From Osmia lignaria lignaria (taxonomy: Eukaryota; Arthropoda; Insecta; Hymenoptera; Megachilidae), in NCBI RefSeq assembly GCF_051020975.1, contig NW_027478158.1, positions 2,046,001 to 2,110,000 of the forward strand: a stretch of 64,000 nucleotides of DNA, in the 5' to 3' direction. Shown piece after piece: positions 1 to 10,080 of the stretch (positions are counted from its first letter, which is position 1; every line of letters starts with the position of its first letter). Made by a program: the position numbers and the translations under genes. Under the pieces are notes generated by a model that searched no databases, had not been told where the DNA came from, and saw only the letters and a program-made list of their open reading frames with translations.

Positions 1-98
1 ATCAAAAAATATCATAGAACATAAAAAGTAGGAAACATAATTCTCTACAAAAAAGGTCTCTTAACATTTTGCCATAGCTCGCTTCGTTTCCGAGATAT
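1..98 (+). repeat. Partial unit at the left edge
   Basis: These are the last 98 bases of a unit, starting at the ATCAAAAAATATC landmark. They follow the form with AAAAAG before TAGG and CATAATTC after it, a mixed haplotype. The cut is the window edge and not a biological boundary. Confidence 0.95.
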
Positions 99-100
99 TT

Positions 101-126
101 GCAGATATATCTCAAGGGAAGGGGCC
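101..126 (+). repeat. Internal 26-bp direct repeat, left arm (present in every unit)
   Basis: Unit positions 3-28 and 117-142 match at 23 of 26 bases in the consensus. Both arms read GCAGA, any base, TTATCTCAA, R, G, R, AAGGGGCC. Here the right arm is at 215-240. The offset of 114 bp is a multiple of three, so the 74-codon frame shows the same short peptide twice (Q-I-Y-L-K-G-R-G and Q-S-Y-L-K-E-R-G). It is shown once here as the example. It suggests the 322-bp unit grew from a smaller element. Confidence 0.85.
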
Positions 127-139
127 TGACGGACATATT

Positions 140-150
140 TCGAGATATTT
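140..150. repeat. 11-bp inverted repeat, left arm (right arm at 288-298)
   Basis: Unit positions 42-52 read TCGAGATATTT. Unit positions 190-200 read AAATATCTTGA in this unit, one mismatch from the reverse complement, and AAATATCTCGA, a perfect match, in units of the other tail haplotype (for example 1387). The arms are 137 bp apart. A second ATATCTCGA lies exactly 10 bp after the first right arm, at unit positions 202-210. Its role is unknown. A protein-binding dyad or a remnant of the ancestral element are both possible. Confidence 0.7.
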
Positions 151-3100
151 CTTCTTCTTGTTGTTCTTCTTCTGCACAGCTAAGCTGGAAGTGGCATTTA
201 CAGCTCGCAATAGTGCAGAGTTATCTCAAAGAAAGGGGCCACGGTGTTTCTGTATCGCTATTATGTTGGTGCGGCTTCGGAACTTTTAAATATCTTGATA
301 TATCTCGAGAACTACGCATCTGATCAAAAAATATCATAGAACATAAAAAGTAGGAAACTTAATTCTCTACAGAAAAAGTCTCTCAACATTTTGGCATAGC
401 TCGCTTCGTTTCCGAGATATTTGCAGATTTATCTCAAGGGAAGGGGCCTGACGGACATATTTCGAGATATTTCTTCTTCTTGTTGTTCTTCTTCTGCACA
501 GCTAAGCTGGAAGTGGCATTTGCAGCTCGCAATAGTGCAGAGTTACCTGAAAGAAAGGGGCCACGGTATTGCTGTATCTCTATTAGGTTGGTGCGGCTTC
601 GGAACTTTTAAATATCTTGATATATCTCGAGAACTACGCATCTGATCAAAAAATATCATAGAACATAAAAAGTAGGAAACTTAATTCTGTACAAAAAAGG
701 TCTCTTAACATTTTGGCATAGCTCGCTTCGTTTCCGAGATATTTTCAGATTTATCTCAAGGGAAGGGGCCTAACGGACATATTTCGAGATATGTCTTCTT
801 CTTGTTGTTCTTCTTCTGCACAGCTAAACTGGAAGTGGCATTTCCAGCTCGCAATAGTGCAGAGTTATCTCAAAGAAAGGAGCCACGGTGTTTCTGTATC
901 TCTATTATTTTGGGGCGGCTTCGGAACTTTTAAATATCTTGATATATCTCGGGAACTACGCATCTGATCAAAAAATATCATAGAACATAAAAAGTAGGAA
1001 ACTTAATTCTCTACAAAAAAGGTCTCTTAACATTTTGCCATAGCTCGCTTCGTTTCCTAGATATTTGCAGATTTATCTCAAGGGAAGGGGCCTGACGGAC
1101 ATATTTCGAGTTATTTCTTCTTCTTGTTGTACTTCTTCTGCACAGCTAAGCTGGAGGTGGCATTTGCAGCTCGCAGTAGTGCAGAGTTATCTCAAAGAAA
1201 GGGGCCACGGTGTTTCTGTATCTCTATTATGTTGGTGCGGCTTCGGAACTTTTAAATATCTTGATATATCTCGAGAACTACGCATCTGACCAAATAATAT
1301 CATAGAACATAAAAAGTAGGAAACTTAATTCTCTACAAATAAGGTCTCTTAACATTTTGCCATAGCTCGCTTCGTTTCCGAGATATTTGCAGATATATCT
1401 CGAGGGAAGGGGCCTGACGGACATATTTCGAGATATTTCTTCTTCTTGTTGTTCTTCTTCTGCACAGCTAAGCTGGAAGCGGCATTTGCGGCTCGCACTA
1501 GTGCAGAGTTATCTCGAAGAAAGGGGCCACGGTGTTTCTGTATCTCTATTATGTTGTTGCGGCTTCGGAACTTTTAAATATCTCGATATATCTCGAAAAC
1601 TACGCTTCTGATCAAAAAATATCATAGAGCATAAATTGTAGGAAACATAATTCTCTACAAAAAAGGTCTCTTAACATTTTGCCGTAGCTCGTTTCGTTTC
1701 CGAGATATTTGCAGATATGTCTCAAGGGAAGGGGCCTGACGGACATATTTCGAGATATTTCTTCTTCGTGTTGTTCTTCTTCTGCACAGCTAAACTGGAA
1801 GTGGCATTTCCAGCTCGCAATAGTGCAGTGTTATCTGAACGAAAGGCGCCACGGTGTTGCTGTATCTCTATTATGTTGGTGCGGCTTCGGAACTTTTAAA
1901 TATCTTGATATATCTCGAGAACTACGCATCTGATCAAAAAATATCATAGAACACAAAAAGTAGGAAACTTAATTCTCTACAAAAAAGGTCTCTTAACATT
2001 TTGCCATAGCTCTCTTCGTTTCCGAGATATTTGCAGATTTATCTCAAGGGAAGGGGCCTGACGGACATATTTCGAGATATTTCTTCTTCTTGTTGTTCTT
2101 CTTCTGCACAGCTAAGCTGGAAGTGGCATTTGCAGCTCGCAATAGTGCAGAGTTATCTCAAAGAAAGGGGCCACGGTGTTTCTGTATCTCTATTATGTTG
2201 GTGCGGCTTCGGAACTTTTAAATATCTTGATATATCTCGAGAACTACGCATCTGATCAAAAAATATCATAGAACATAAAAAGTAGCAAACTTAATTCACT
2301 ACAAATAAGGTCTCTTAACATTTTGCCATAGCTCGCTTCGTTTCTGAGATATTTGCAGATTTATCTCAAGGGAAGGGGCCTGACGGACATATTTCGAGAT
2401 ATTTCTTCTTCTTGTTGTTCTTCTTCTGCACAGCTAAGCTGGAAGTGGCATTTGCAGCTCGCAATAGTGCAGAGATATCTCAAAGAAAGGGGCCACGGTG
2501 TTTCTGTATCTCTATTATGTTGGTGCGGCTTCGGAACTTTTAAATATCTTGATATATCTCGAGAACTACGCGTCTGATCAAAAAATATCATACAACATAA
2601 AAAGTAGGACACATAATTCTCTACAAAAAAGGTCTCTTAACATTTTGCCATAGCTCGCTTCGTTTCCGAGATATTTGCAGATATATCTCAAGGGAAGGGG
2701 CCTGACGGACATATTTCGAGATATTCCTTCTTCTTGTTGTTCTTCTTCTGCACAGCTAAGCTGGAAGTGGCATTTACAGCTCGCAATAGTGCAGAGTTAT
2801 CTCAAAGAAAGGGGCCACGGTGTTTCTGTATCGCTATTATGTTGGTGCGGCTTCGGAACTTTTAAATATCTTGATATATCTCGAGAACTACGCATCTGAT
2901 CAAAAAATATCATAGAACATAAAAAGTAGGAAACTTAATTCTCTACAGAAAAGGTCTCTTAACATTTTGGCATAGCTCGCTTCGTTTCCGAGATATTTGC
3001 AGATTTATCTCAAGGGAAGGGGCCTGACGGACATATTTCGAGATATTTCTTCTTCTTGTTGTTCTTCTTCTGCACAGCTAAGCTGGAAGTGGCATTTGCA

Positions 3101-6100
3101 GCTCGCAATAGTGCAGAGTTATCTGAAAGAAAGGGGCCACGGTGTTGCTGTATCTCTATTAGGTTGGTGCGGCTTCGGAACTTTTAAATATCTTGATATA
3201 TCTCGAGAACTACGCATCTGATCAAAAAATATCATAGAACATAAAAAGTAGGAAACTTAATTCTCTACAAAAAAGGTCTCTTAACATTTTGGCATAGCTC
3301 GCTTCGTTTCCGAGATATTTGCAGATTTATCTCAAGGGAAGGGGCCTAACGGACATATTTCGAGATATGTCTTCTTCTTGTTGTTCTTCTTCTGCACAGC
3401 TAAACTGGAAGTGGCATTTCCAGCTCGCAATAGTGCAGAGTTATCTCAAAGAAAGGAGCCACGGTGTTTCTGTATCTCTATTATGTTGGGGCGGCTTCGG
3501 AACTTTTAAATATCTTGATATATCTCGGGAACTACGCATCTGATCAAAAAATATCATAGAACATAAAAAGTAGGAAACTTAATTCTCTACAAAAAAGGTC
3601 TCTTAACATTTTGCCATAGCTCGCTTCGTTTCCTAGATATTTGCAGATTTATCTCAAGGGAAGGGGCCTGACGGACATATTTCGAGTTATTCCTTCTTCT
3701 TGTTGTTCTTCTTCTGCACAGCTAAGCTGGAAGTGGCATTTACAGCTCGCAATAGTGCAGAGTTATCTCAAAGAAAGGGGCCACGGTGTTTCTGTATCGC
3801 TATTATGTTGGTGCGGCTTCGGAACTTTTAAATATCTTGATATATCTCGAGAACTACGCATCTGACCAAATAATATCATAGAACATAAAAAGTAGGAAAC
3901 TTAATTCTCTACAAATAAGGTCTCTTAACATTTTGCCATAGCTCGCTTCGTTTCCGAGATATTTGCAGATATATCTCGAGGGAAGGGGCCTGACGGACAT
4001 ATTTCGAGATATTTCTTCTTCTTGTTGTTCTTCTTCTGCACAGCTAAGCTGGAAGCGGCATTTGCGGCTCGCACTAGTGCAGAGTTATCTCGAAGAAAGG
4101 GGCCACGGTGTTTCTGTATCTCTATTATGTTGTTGCGGCTTCGGAACTTTTAAATATCTCGATATATCTCGAAAACTACGCTTCTGATCAAAAAATATCA
4201 TAGAGCATAAATTGTAGGAAACATAATTCTCTACAAAAAAGGTCTCTTAACATTTTGCCGTAGCTCGTTTCGTTTCCGAGATATTTGCAGATATGTCTCA
4301 AGGGAAGGGGCCTGACGGACATATTTCGAGATATTTCTTCTTCGTGTTGTTCTTCTTCTGCACAGCTAAACTGGAAGTGGCATTTCCAGCTCGCAATAGT
4401 GCAGTGTTATCTGAACGAAAGGCGCCACGGTGTTGCTGTATCTCTATTATGTTGGTGCGGCTTCGGAACTTTTAAATATCTTGATATATCTCGAGAACTA
4501 CGCATCTGATCAAAAAATATCATAGAACACAAAAAGTAGGAAACTTAATTCTCTACAAAAAAGGTCTCTTAACATTTTGCCATAGCTCTCTTCGTTTCCG
4601 AGATATTTGCAGATTTATCTCAAGGGAAGGGGCCTGACGGACATATTTCGAGATATTTCTTCTTCTTGTTGTTCTTCTTCTGCACAGCTAAGCTGGAAGT
4701 GGCATTTGCAGCTCGCAATAGTGCAGAGTTATCTCAAAGAAAGGGGCCACGGTGTTTCTGTATCTCTATTATGTTGGTGCGGCTTCGGAACTTTTAAATA
4801 TCTTGATATATCTCGAGAACTACGCATCTGATCAAAAAATATCATAGAACATAAAAAGTAGCAAACTTAATTCACTACAAATAAGGTCTCTTAACATTTT
4901 GCCATAGCTCGCTTCGTTTCTGAGATATTTGCAGATTTATCTCAAGGGAAGGGGCCTGACGGACATATTTCGAGATATTTCTTCTTCTTGTTGTTCTTCT
5001 TCTGCACAGCTAAGCTGGAAGTGGCATTTGCAGCTCGCAATAGTGCAGAGATATCTCAAAGAAAGGGGCCACGGTGTTTCTGTATCTCTATTATGTTGGT
5101 GCGGCTTCGGAACTTTTAAATATCTTGATATATCTCGAGAACTACGCGTCTGATCAAAAAATATCATACAACATAAAAAGTAGGACACATAATTCTCTAC
5201 AAAAAAGGTCTCTTAACATTTTGCCATAGCTCGCTTCGTTTCCGAGATATTTGCAGATATATCTCAAGGGAAGGGGCCTGACGGACATATTTCGAGATAT
5301 TCCTTCTTCTTGTTGTTCTTCTTCTGCACAGCTAAGCTGGAAGTGGCATTTACAGCTCGCAATAGTGCAGAGTTATCTCAAAGAAAGGGGCCACGGTGTT
5401 TCTGTATCGCTATTATGTTGGTGCGGCTTCGGAACTTTTAAATATCTTGATATATCTCGAGAACTACGCATCTGATCAAAAAATATCATAGAACATAAAA
5501 AGTAGGAAACTTAATTCTCTACAGAAAAGGTCTCTTAACATTTTGGCATAGCTCGCTTCGTTTCCGAGATATTTGCAGATTTATCTCAAGGGAAGGGGCC
5601 TGACGGACATATTTCGAGATATTTCTTCTTCTTGTTGTTCTTCTTCTGCACAGCTAAGCTGGAAGTGGCATTTGCAGCTCGCAATAGTGCAGAGTTATCT
5701 GAAAGAAAGGGGCCACGGTGTTGCTGTATCTCTATTAGGTTGGTGCGGCTTCGGAACTTTTAAATATCTTGATATATCTCGAGAACTACGCATCTGATCA
5801 AAAAATATCATAGAACATAAAAAGTAGGAAACTTAATTCTCTACAAAAAAGGTCTCTTAACATTTTGGCATAGCTCGCTTCGTTTCCGAGATATTTGCAG
5901 ATTTATCTCAAGGGAAGGGGCCTAACGGACATATTTCGAGATATGTCTTCTTCTTGTTGTTCTTCTTCTGCACAGCTAAACTGGAAGTGGCATTTCCAGC
6001 TCGCAATAGTGCAGAGTTATCTCAAAGAAAGGAGCCACGGTGTTTCTGTATCTCTATTATGTTGGGGCGGCTTCGGAACTTTTAAATATCTTGATATATC

Positions 6101-6216
6101 TCGGGAACTACGCATCTGATCAAAAAATATCATAGAACATAAAAAGTAGGAAACTTAATTCTCTACAAAAAAGGTCTCTTAACATTTTGCCATAGCTCGC
6201 TTCGTTTCCTAGATAT

Positions 6217-6538
6217 TTGCAGATTTATCTCAAGGGAAGGGGCCTGACGGACATATTTCGAGTTATTTCTTCTTCTTGTTGTTCTTCTTCTGCACAGCTA
6301 AGCTGGAAGCGGCATTTGCGGCTCGCACTAGTGCAGAGTTATCTGAAAGAAAGGCGCCACGGTGTTGCTGTATCTCTATTATGTTGGTGCGGCTTCGGAA
6401 CTTTTAAATATCTTGATATATCTCGAGAACTACGCATCTGATCAAAAAATATCATAGAACACAAAAAGTAGGAAACTTAATTCTCTACAAAAAAGGTCTC
6501 TTAACATTTTGCCATAGCTCGCTTCGTTACCGAGATAT
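6217..6538 (+). repeat. Recombinant unit ending the 8-unit HOR
   Basis: The left part (TCCTAGATATT, CGAGTTATTTC) is that of the 1065/3641 unit. The middle (GGAAGCGGCATTTGCGG, CACTAGTGC) is that of the 1387/3963 unit. The right part (AAAGGCGCCACGG, GTTGCTG, and ACACAAAAAG in the tail) is that of the 1709/4285 unit. Three successive HOR positions are thus compressed into one 322-bp unit. The joins fall near 6262-6309 and 6329-6345. A double exchange or two successive deletions would explain it. The inference rests on several shared private variants on each side. Confidence 0.85.
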
Positions 6539-9500
6539 TTGCAGGTTTATCTCGAGGGAAGGGGCCTGACGGACATATTTCGAGATATTTCTTCTTCTTG
6601 TTGTTCTTCTTCTGCACAGCTAAGCTGGAAGTGGCATTTGCAGGTTGCAATAGTGCAGAGTTATCTGAAGGAAAGGGGCCACGGTGTTTCTGTATCTCTA
6701 TTATGTTGGTGCGGCTTCGGATCTTTTAAATATCTCGATATATCTCGAAAACTACGCTTCTGATCAAAAAATATTATAGAACGTAAATTGTAGGAAACAT
6801 AATTCTCTACAAAAACGGTCTCTTAACATTTTCCCATAGCTCGCTTCGTTTCCGAGATATTTGCAGATTTATCTCAAGGGAAGGGGCCTGACGGACATAT
6901 TTCGAGATATTTCTTCTTCTTGTTGTTCTTCTTCTGCACAGCTAAGCTGGAAGTGGCATTTGCAGCTCGCAATAGTGCAGAGTTATCTCAAACAAAGGGG
7001 CCACGGTGTTTCTGTATCTCTATTATGTTGGTGCGGCTTCGGAACTTTTAAATATCTTGATATATCTCGAGAACTACGCATCTGATCAAAAAATATCATA
7101 GAACATAAAAAGTAGGAAACTTAATTCTCTACAAAAAAGGTCTCTTAACATTTTGCCATAGCTCGCTTCGTTACCGAGATATTTGCAGATTTATCTCGAG
7201 GGAAGGGGCCTGACGGACATATTTCGAGATATTTCTTCTTCTTGTTGTTCTTCTTCTGCACAGCTAAGCTGGAAGCGGCATTTGCGGCTCGCACTAGTGC
7301 AGAGTTATCTCAAAGAAAGGGGCCACGGTGTTTCTGTATCTCTATTATGTTGGTGCGGCTTCGGATCTTTTAAATATCTCGATATATCTCGAAAAGTACG
7401 CTTCTGATCAAAAAATATCATAGAACATAAATTGTAGGAAACATAATTCTCTACAAAAAAGGTCTCTTAACATTTTGCCATACCTCGTTTCGTTTCCGAG
7501 ATATTTGCAGATATATCTCAAGGGAAGGGGCCTGACGGACATATTTCGAGATATTTCTTCTTCTTGTTGTTCTTCTTCTGCACAGCTAAACTGGAAGTGG
7601 CATTTCCAGCTCGCAATAGCGCAGAGTTATCTCAAAGAAAGGGGCCACGGTGTTTCTGTATCTCTATTATGTTGGTGCGGCTTCGGAACTTTTGAATATC
7701 TTGATGTATCTCGAGAACTACGCATCTGATCAAAAAATATCATAGAACATGAAAAGTAGGAAACTTAATTCTCTACAAAAAAGGTCTCTTAACATTTTGC
7801 CATAGCTCTCTTCGTTTCCGAGATATTTGCAGATATATTTCAAGGGAAGGGGCCTGACGGACATATTTCGAGATATTTCTTCTTCTTGTTGTTCTTCTTC
7901 TGCACAGCTAAACTGGAAGTGGCATTTGCAGCTCGCAATAGTGCAGAGGTATCTCAAAGAAAGGGGCCACGGTGTTTCTGTATCTCTATTATGTTGGTGC
8001 GGCTTCGGATCTTTTAAATATCTCGATATATCTCGAAAACTACGCTTCTGATCAAAAAATATCATAGAACATGAAAAGTAGGAAACTTAATTCTCTACAA
8101 AAAAGGTCTCTTAACATTTTGCCATAGCTCGCTTCGTTTCCTAGATATTTGCAGATTTATCTCAAGGGAAGGGGCCTGACGGACATATTTCGAGATATTT
8201 CTTCTTCTTGTTGTTCTTCTTCTGCACAGCTAAGCTGGAAGCGGCATTTGCGGCTCGCACTAGTGCAGAGTTATCTCGAAGAAAGGGGCCACGGTGTTTC
8301 TGTATCTCTATTATGTTGGTGCGGCTTCGGAACTTTTAAATATCTCGATATATCTCGAAAACTACGCTTCTGATCAAAAAATATCATAGAGCATAAATTG
8401 TAGGAAACATAATTCTCTACAAAAAAGGTCTCTTAACATTTTGCCGTAGCTCGTTTCGTTTCCGAGATATTTGCAGATATGTCTCAAGGGAAGGGGCCTG
8501 ACGGACATATTTCGAGATATTTCTTCTTCTTGTTGTTCTTCTTCTGCACAGCTAAGCTGGAAGTGGCATTTGCAGGTCGCAATAGTGCGGAGTTATCTCA
8601 AGGAAAGGGGCCACGGTGTTTCCGTATCTCTATTATGTTGGTGCGGCTTCGGATCTTTTAAATATATCGATATATCTCGAAAACTACGCTTCTGATCAAA
8701 AAATATTATAGAACGTAAATTGTAGGAAACATAATTCTCTACAAAAAAGGTCTCTTAACATTTTCCCATAGCTCGCTTCGTTTCCGAGATATTTGCAGAT
8801 TTATCTCAAGGGAAGGGGCCTGACGGACATATTTCGAGATATTTCTTCTTCTTGTTGTTCTTCTTCTGCACAGCTAAGCTGGAAGTGGCATTTGCAGCTC
8901 GCAATAGTGCAGAGTTATCTCAAACAAAGGGGCCACGGTGTTTCTGTATCTCTATTATGTTGGTGCGGCTTCGGAACTTTTAAATATCTTGATATATCTC
9001 GAGAACTACGCATCTGATCAAAAAATATCATAGAACATAAAAAGTAGGAAACTTAATTCTCTACAAAAAAGGTCTCTTAACATTTTGCCATAGCTCGCTT
9101 CGTTACCGAGATATTTGCAGATTTATCTCGAGGGAAGGGGCCTGACGGACATATTTCGAGATATTTCTTCTTCTTGTTGTTCTTCTTCTGCACAGCTAAG
9201 CTGGAAGCGGCATTTGCGGCTCGCACTAGTGCAGAGTTATCTCAAAGAAAGGGGCCACGGTGTTTCTGCATCTCTATTATGTTGGTGCGGCTTCGGATCT
9301 TTTAAATATCTCGATATATCTCGAGAACTACGCATCTGATCAAAAAATATCATAGAACATAAAACGTAGGAAACTTAATTCTCTACAAAAAAGGTCTCTT
9401 AACATTTTGCCATAGCGCGCTTCGTTTCCTAGATATTTGCAGATTTATCTCAAGGGAAGGGGCCTGACGGACATATTTCGAGATATTTCTTCTTCTTGTT

Positions 9501-10080
9501 GTTCTTCTTCTGCACAGCTAAACTGGAAGTGGCATTTGCAGCTCGCAATAGTGCAGAGTTATCTCAAAGAAAGGGGCCACGGTGTTTCTGTATCTCTATT
9601 ATGTTGGTGCGGCTTCGGATCTTTTAAATATCTCGATATATCTCGAAAACTACGCTTCTGATCAAAAAATATCATAGAACATAAATTCTAGGAAACATAA
9701 TTCTCTACAAAAAAGGTCTCTTAACATTTTGCCATAGCTCGTTTCGTTTCCGAGATATTTGCAGATATATCTCAAGGGAAGGGGCCTGACGGACATATTT
9801 CGAGATATTTCTTCTTCTTGTTGTTCTTCTTCTGCACAGCTAAACTGGAAGTGGCATTTCCAGCTCGCAATAGCGCAGAGTTATCTCAAAGAAAGGGGCC
9901 ACGGTGTTTCTGTATCTCTATTATGTTGGTGCGGCTTCGGAACTTTTAAATATCTTGATATATCTCGAGAACTACGCATCTGATCAAAAAATATCATAGA
10001 ACATAAAAAGTAGGAAACTTAATTCTCTACAAATAAGGTCTCTTAACATTTTGCCATAGCTCGCTTCGTTTCCGAGATAT
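6539..10080 (+). repeat. Mixed units with a 6-unit (1932 bp) relationship
   Basis: Units 6539, 6861 and 7183 correspond to units 8471, 8793 and 9115 at 1932 bp. Shared marks are GGATCTTTT with ATATTATAGAACG (6539/8471), AAACAAAGGGG (6861/8793), and GTTACCGAG with GGAAGCGGC (7183/9115). Around them are composites. Unit 8149 has the left end of the 1065-type unit (TCCTAGATATT) and the right end of the 1387-type. Unit 8471 has the left end of the 1709-type (GCCGTAGCTCGTTTCG, GATATGTCTC) and the right end of the 6539-type. Unit 7505 resembles 9759 (AATAGCGCAG). Confidence 0.8.

Larger units (their letters stand above)
99..323 (+). other. 74-codon open frame carried by most units (not accepted as a gene)
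   Basis: Unit positions 1-225 are open in one frame in roughly nine units of ten. The frame would begin with TTG, not ATG, and encode a short product rich in Ser, Leu and Cys (six Ser around two Cys at residues 19-25). There is no signal peptide, recognised domain or poly(A) signal. About 13 units have in-frame stops, for example TGA in 14911, 16199, 17487, 20385, 21029, 23283, 24893, 56125, 58056 and 62241, and TAG in 41315, 44535 and 63207. Two units are frameshifted and seven have lost the TTG. Variants are as often amino-acid-changing as silent. 322 is not a multiple of three, so the frame cannot continue into the next unit. I take it as a chance frame kept open by homogenisation. Confidence 0.8.
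99..420 (+). repeat. First complete satellite unit (reference for numbering)
   Basis: This unit is used as a ruler; position 1 is the T of TTGCAG, an arbitrary start. Landmarks by unit position: 3-28 first arm of an internal direct repeat; 42-52 TCGAGATATTT; 51-75 triplet tract of TCT and TGT; 104 and 112 linked A/G and A/C variants; 117-142 second arm of the direct repeat; 174-184 GGCTTCGGAAC; 190-210 two ATATCT(C/T)GA decamers; 221-233 TCTGATCAAAAAA; 241-262 A-rich variable part; 272-280 a second A-tract; 301-318 GCTCGCTTCGTTTCCGAG. This copy carries TATCGC where most carry TATCTC near 252-257. Confidence 0.95.
99..6216 (+). repeat. 8-unit higher-order repeat (2576 bp), about 2.4 copies
   Basis: Units starting at 99, 421, 743, 1065, 1387, 1709, 2031 and 2353 are matched in order by units 2576 bp further on (2675 to 4929). 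A third, incomplete copy starts at 5251. Diagnostic shared variants include ATATGTCTTC with AAAGGAGCCACGG (units 743, 3319, 5895), TCCTAGATATT with CGAGTTAT (1065, 3641, 6217), TTGTTGCGGCTTC (1387, 3963), GCAGTGTTATC with GAAAGGCGCC (1709, 4285), and GCAGAGATATC (2353, 4929). Copies 1 and 2 are nearly identical over most units. The main exception is that 1065 and 3641 differ in their middle parts. The third copy breaks off inside the unit at 6217. Confidence 0.93.

Noticed and set aside
121..142. G-quadruplex from the GGGG runs
   Set aside because: Only two GGGG runs occur per unit, 114 bp apart, too few and too distant for an intramolecular quadruplex.
300..340. Hammerhead ribozyme, as found in some animal satellites
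   Set aside because: The core CTGATGA is not present (the unit has CTGATCA), and I could not find the GAAA and stem arrangement on either strand.
99..420. CENP-B box
   Set aside because: The required TTCG, four bases, A, two bases, CGGG is absent. TTTCGAGATATTTCTT keeps the first half only, and CTTCGTTTCCGAG lacks the A and the CGGG.
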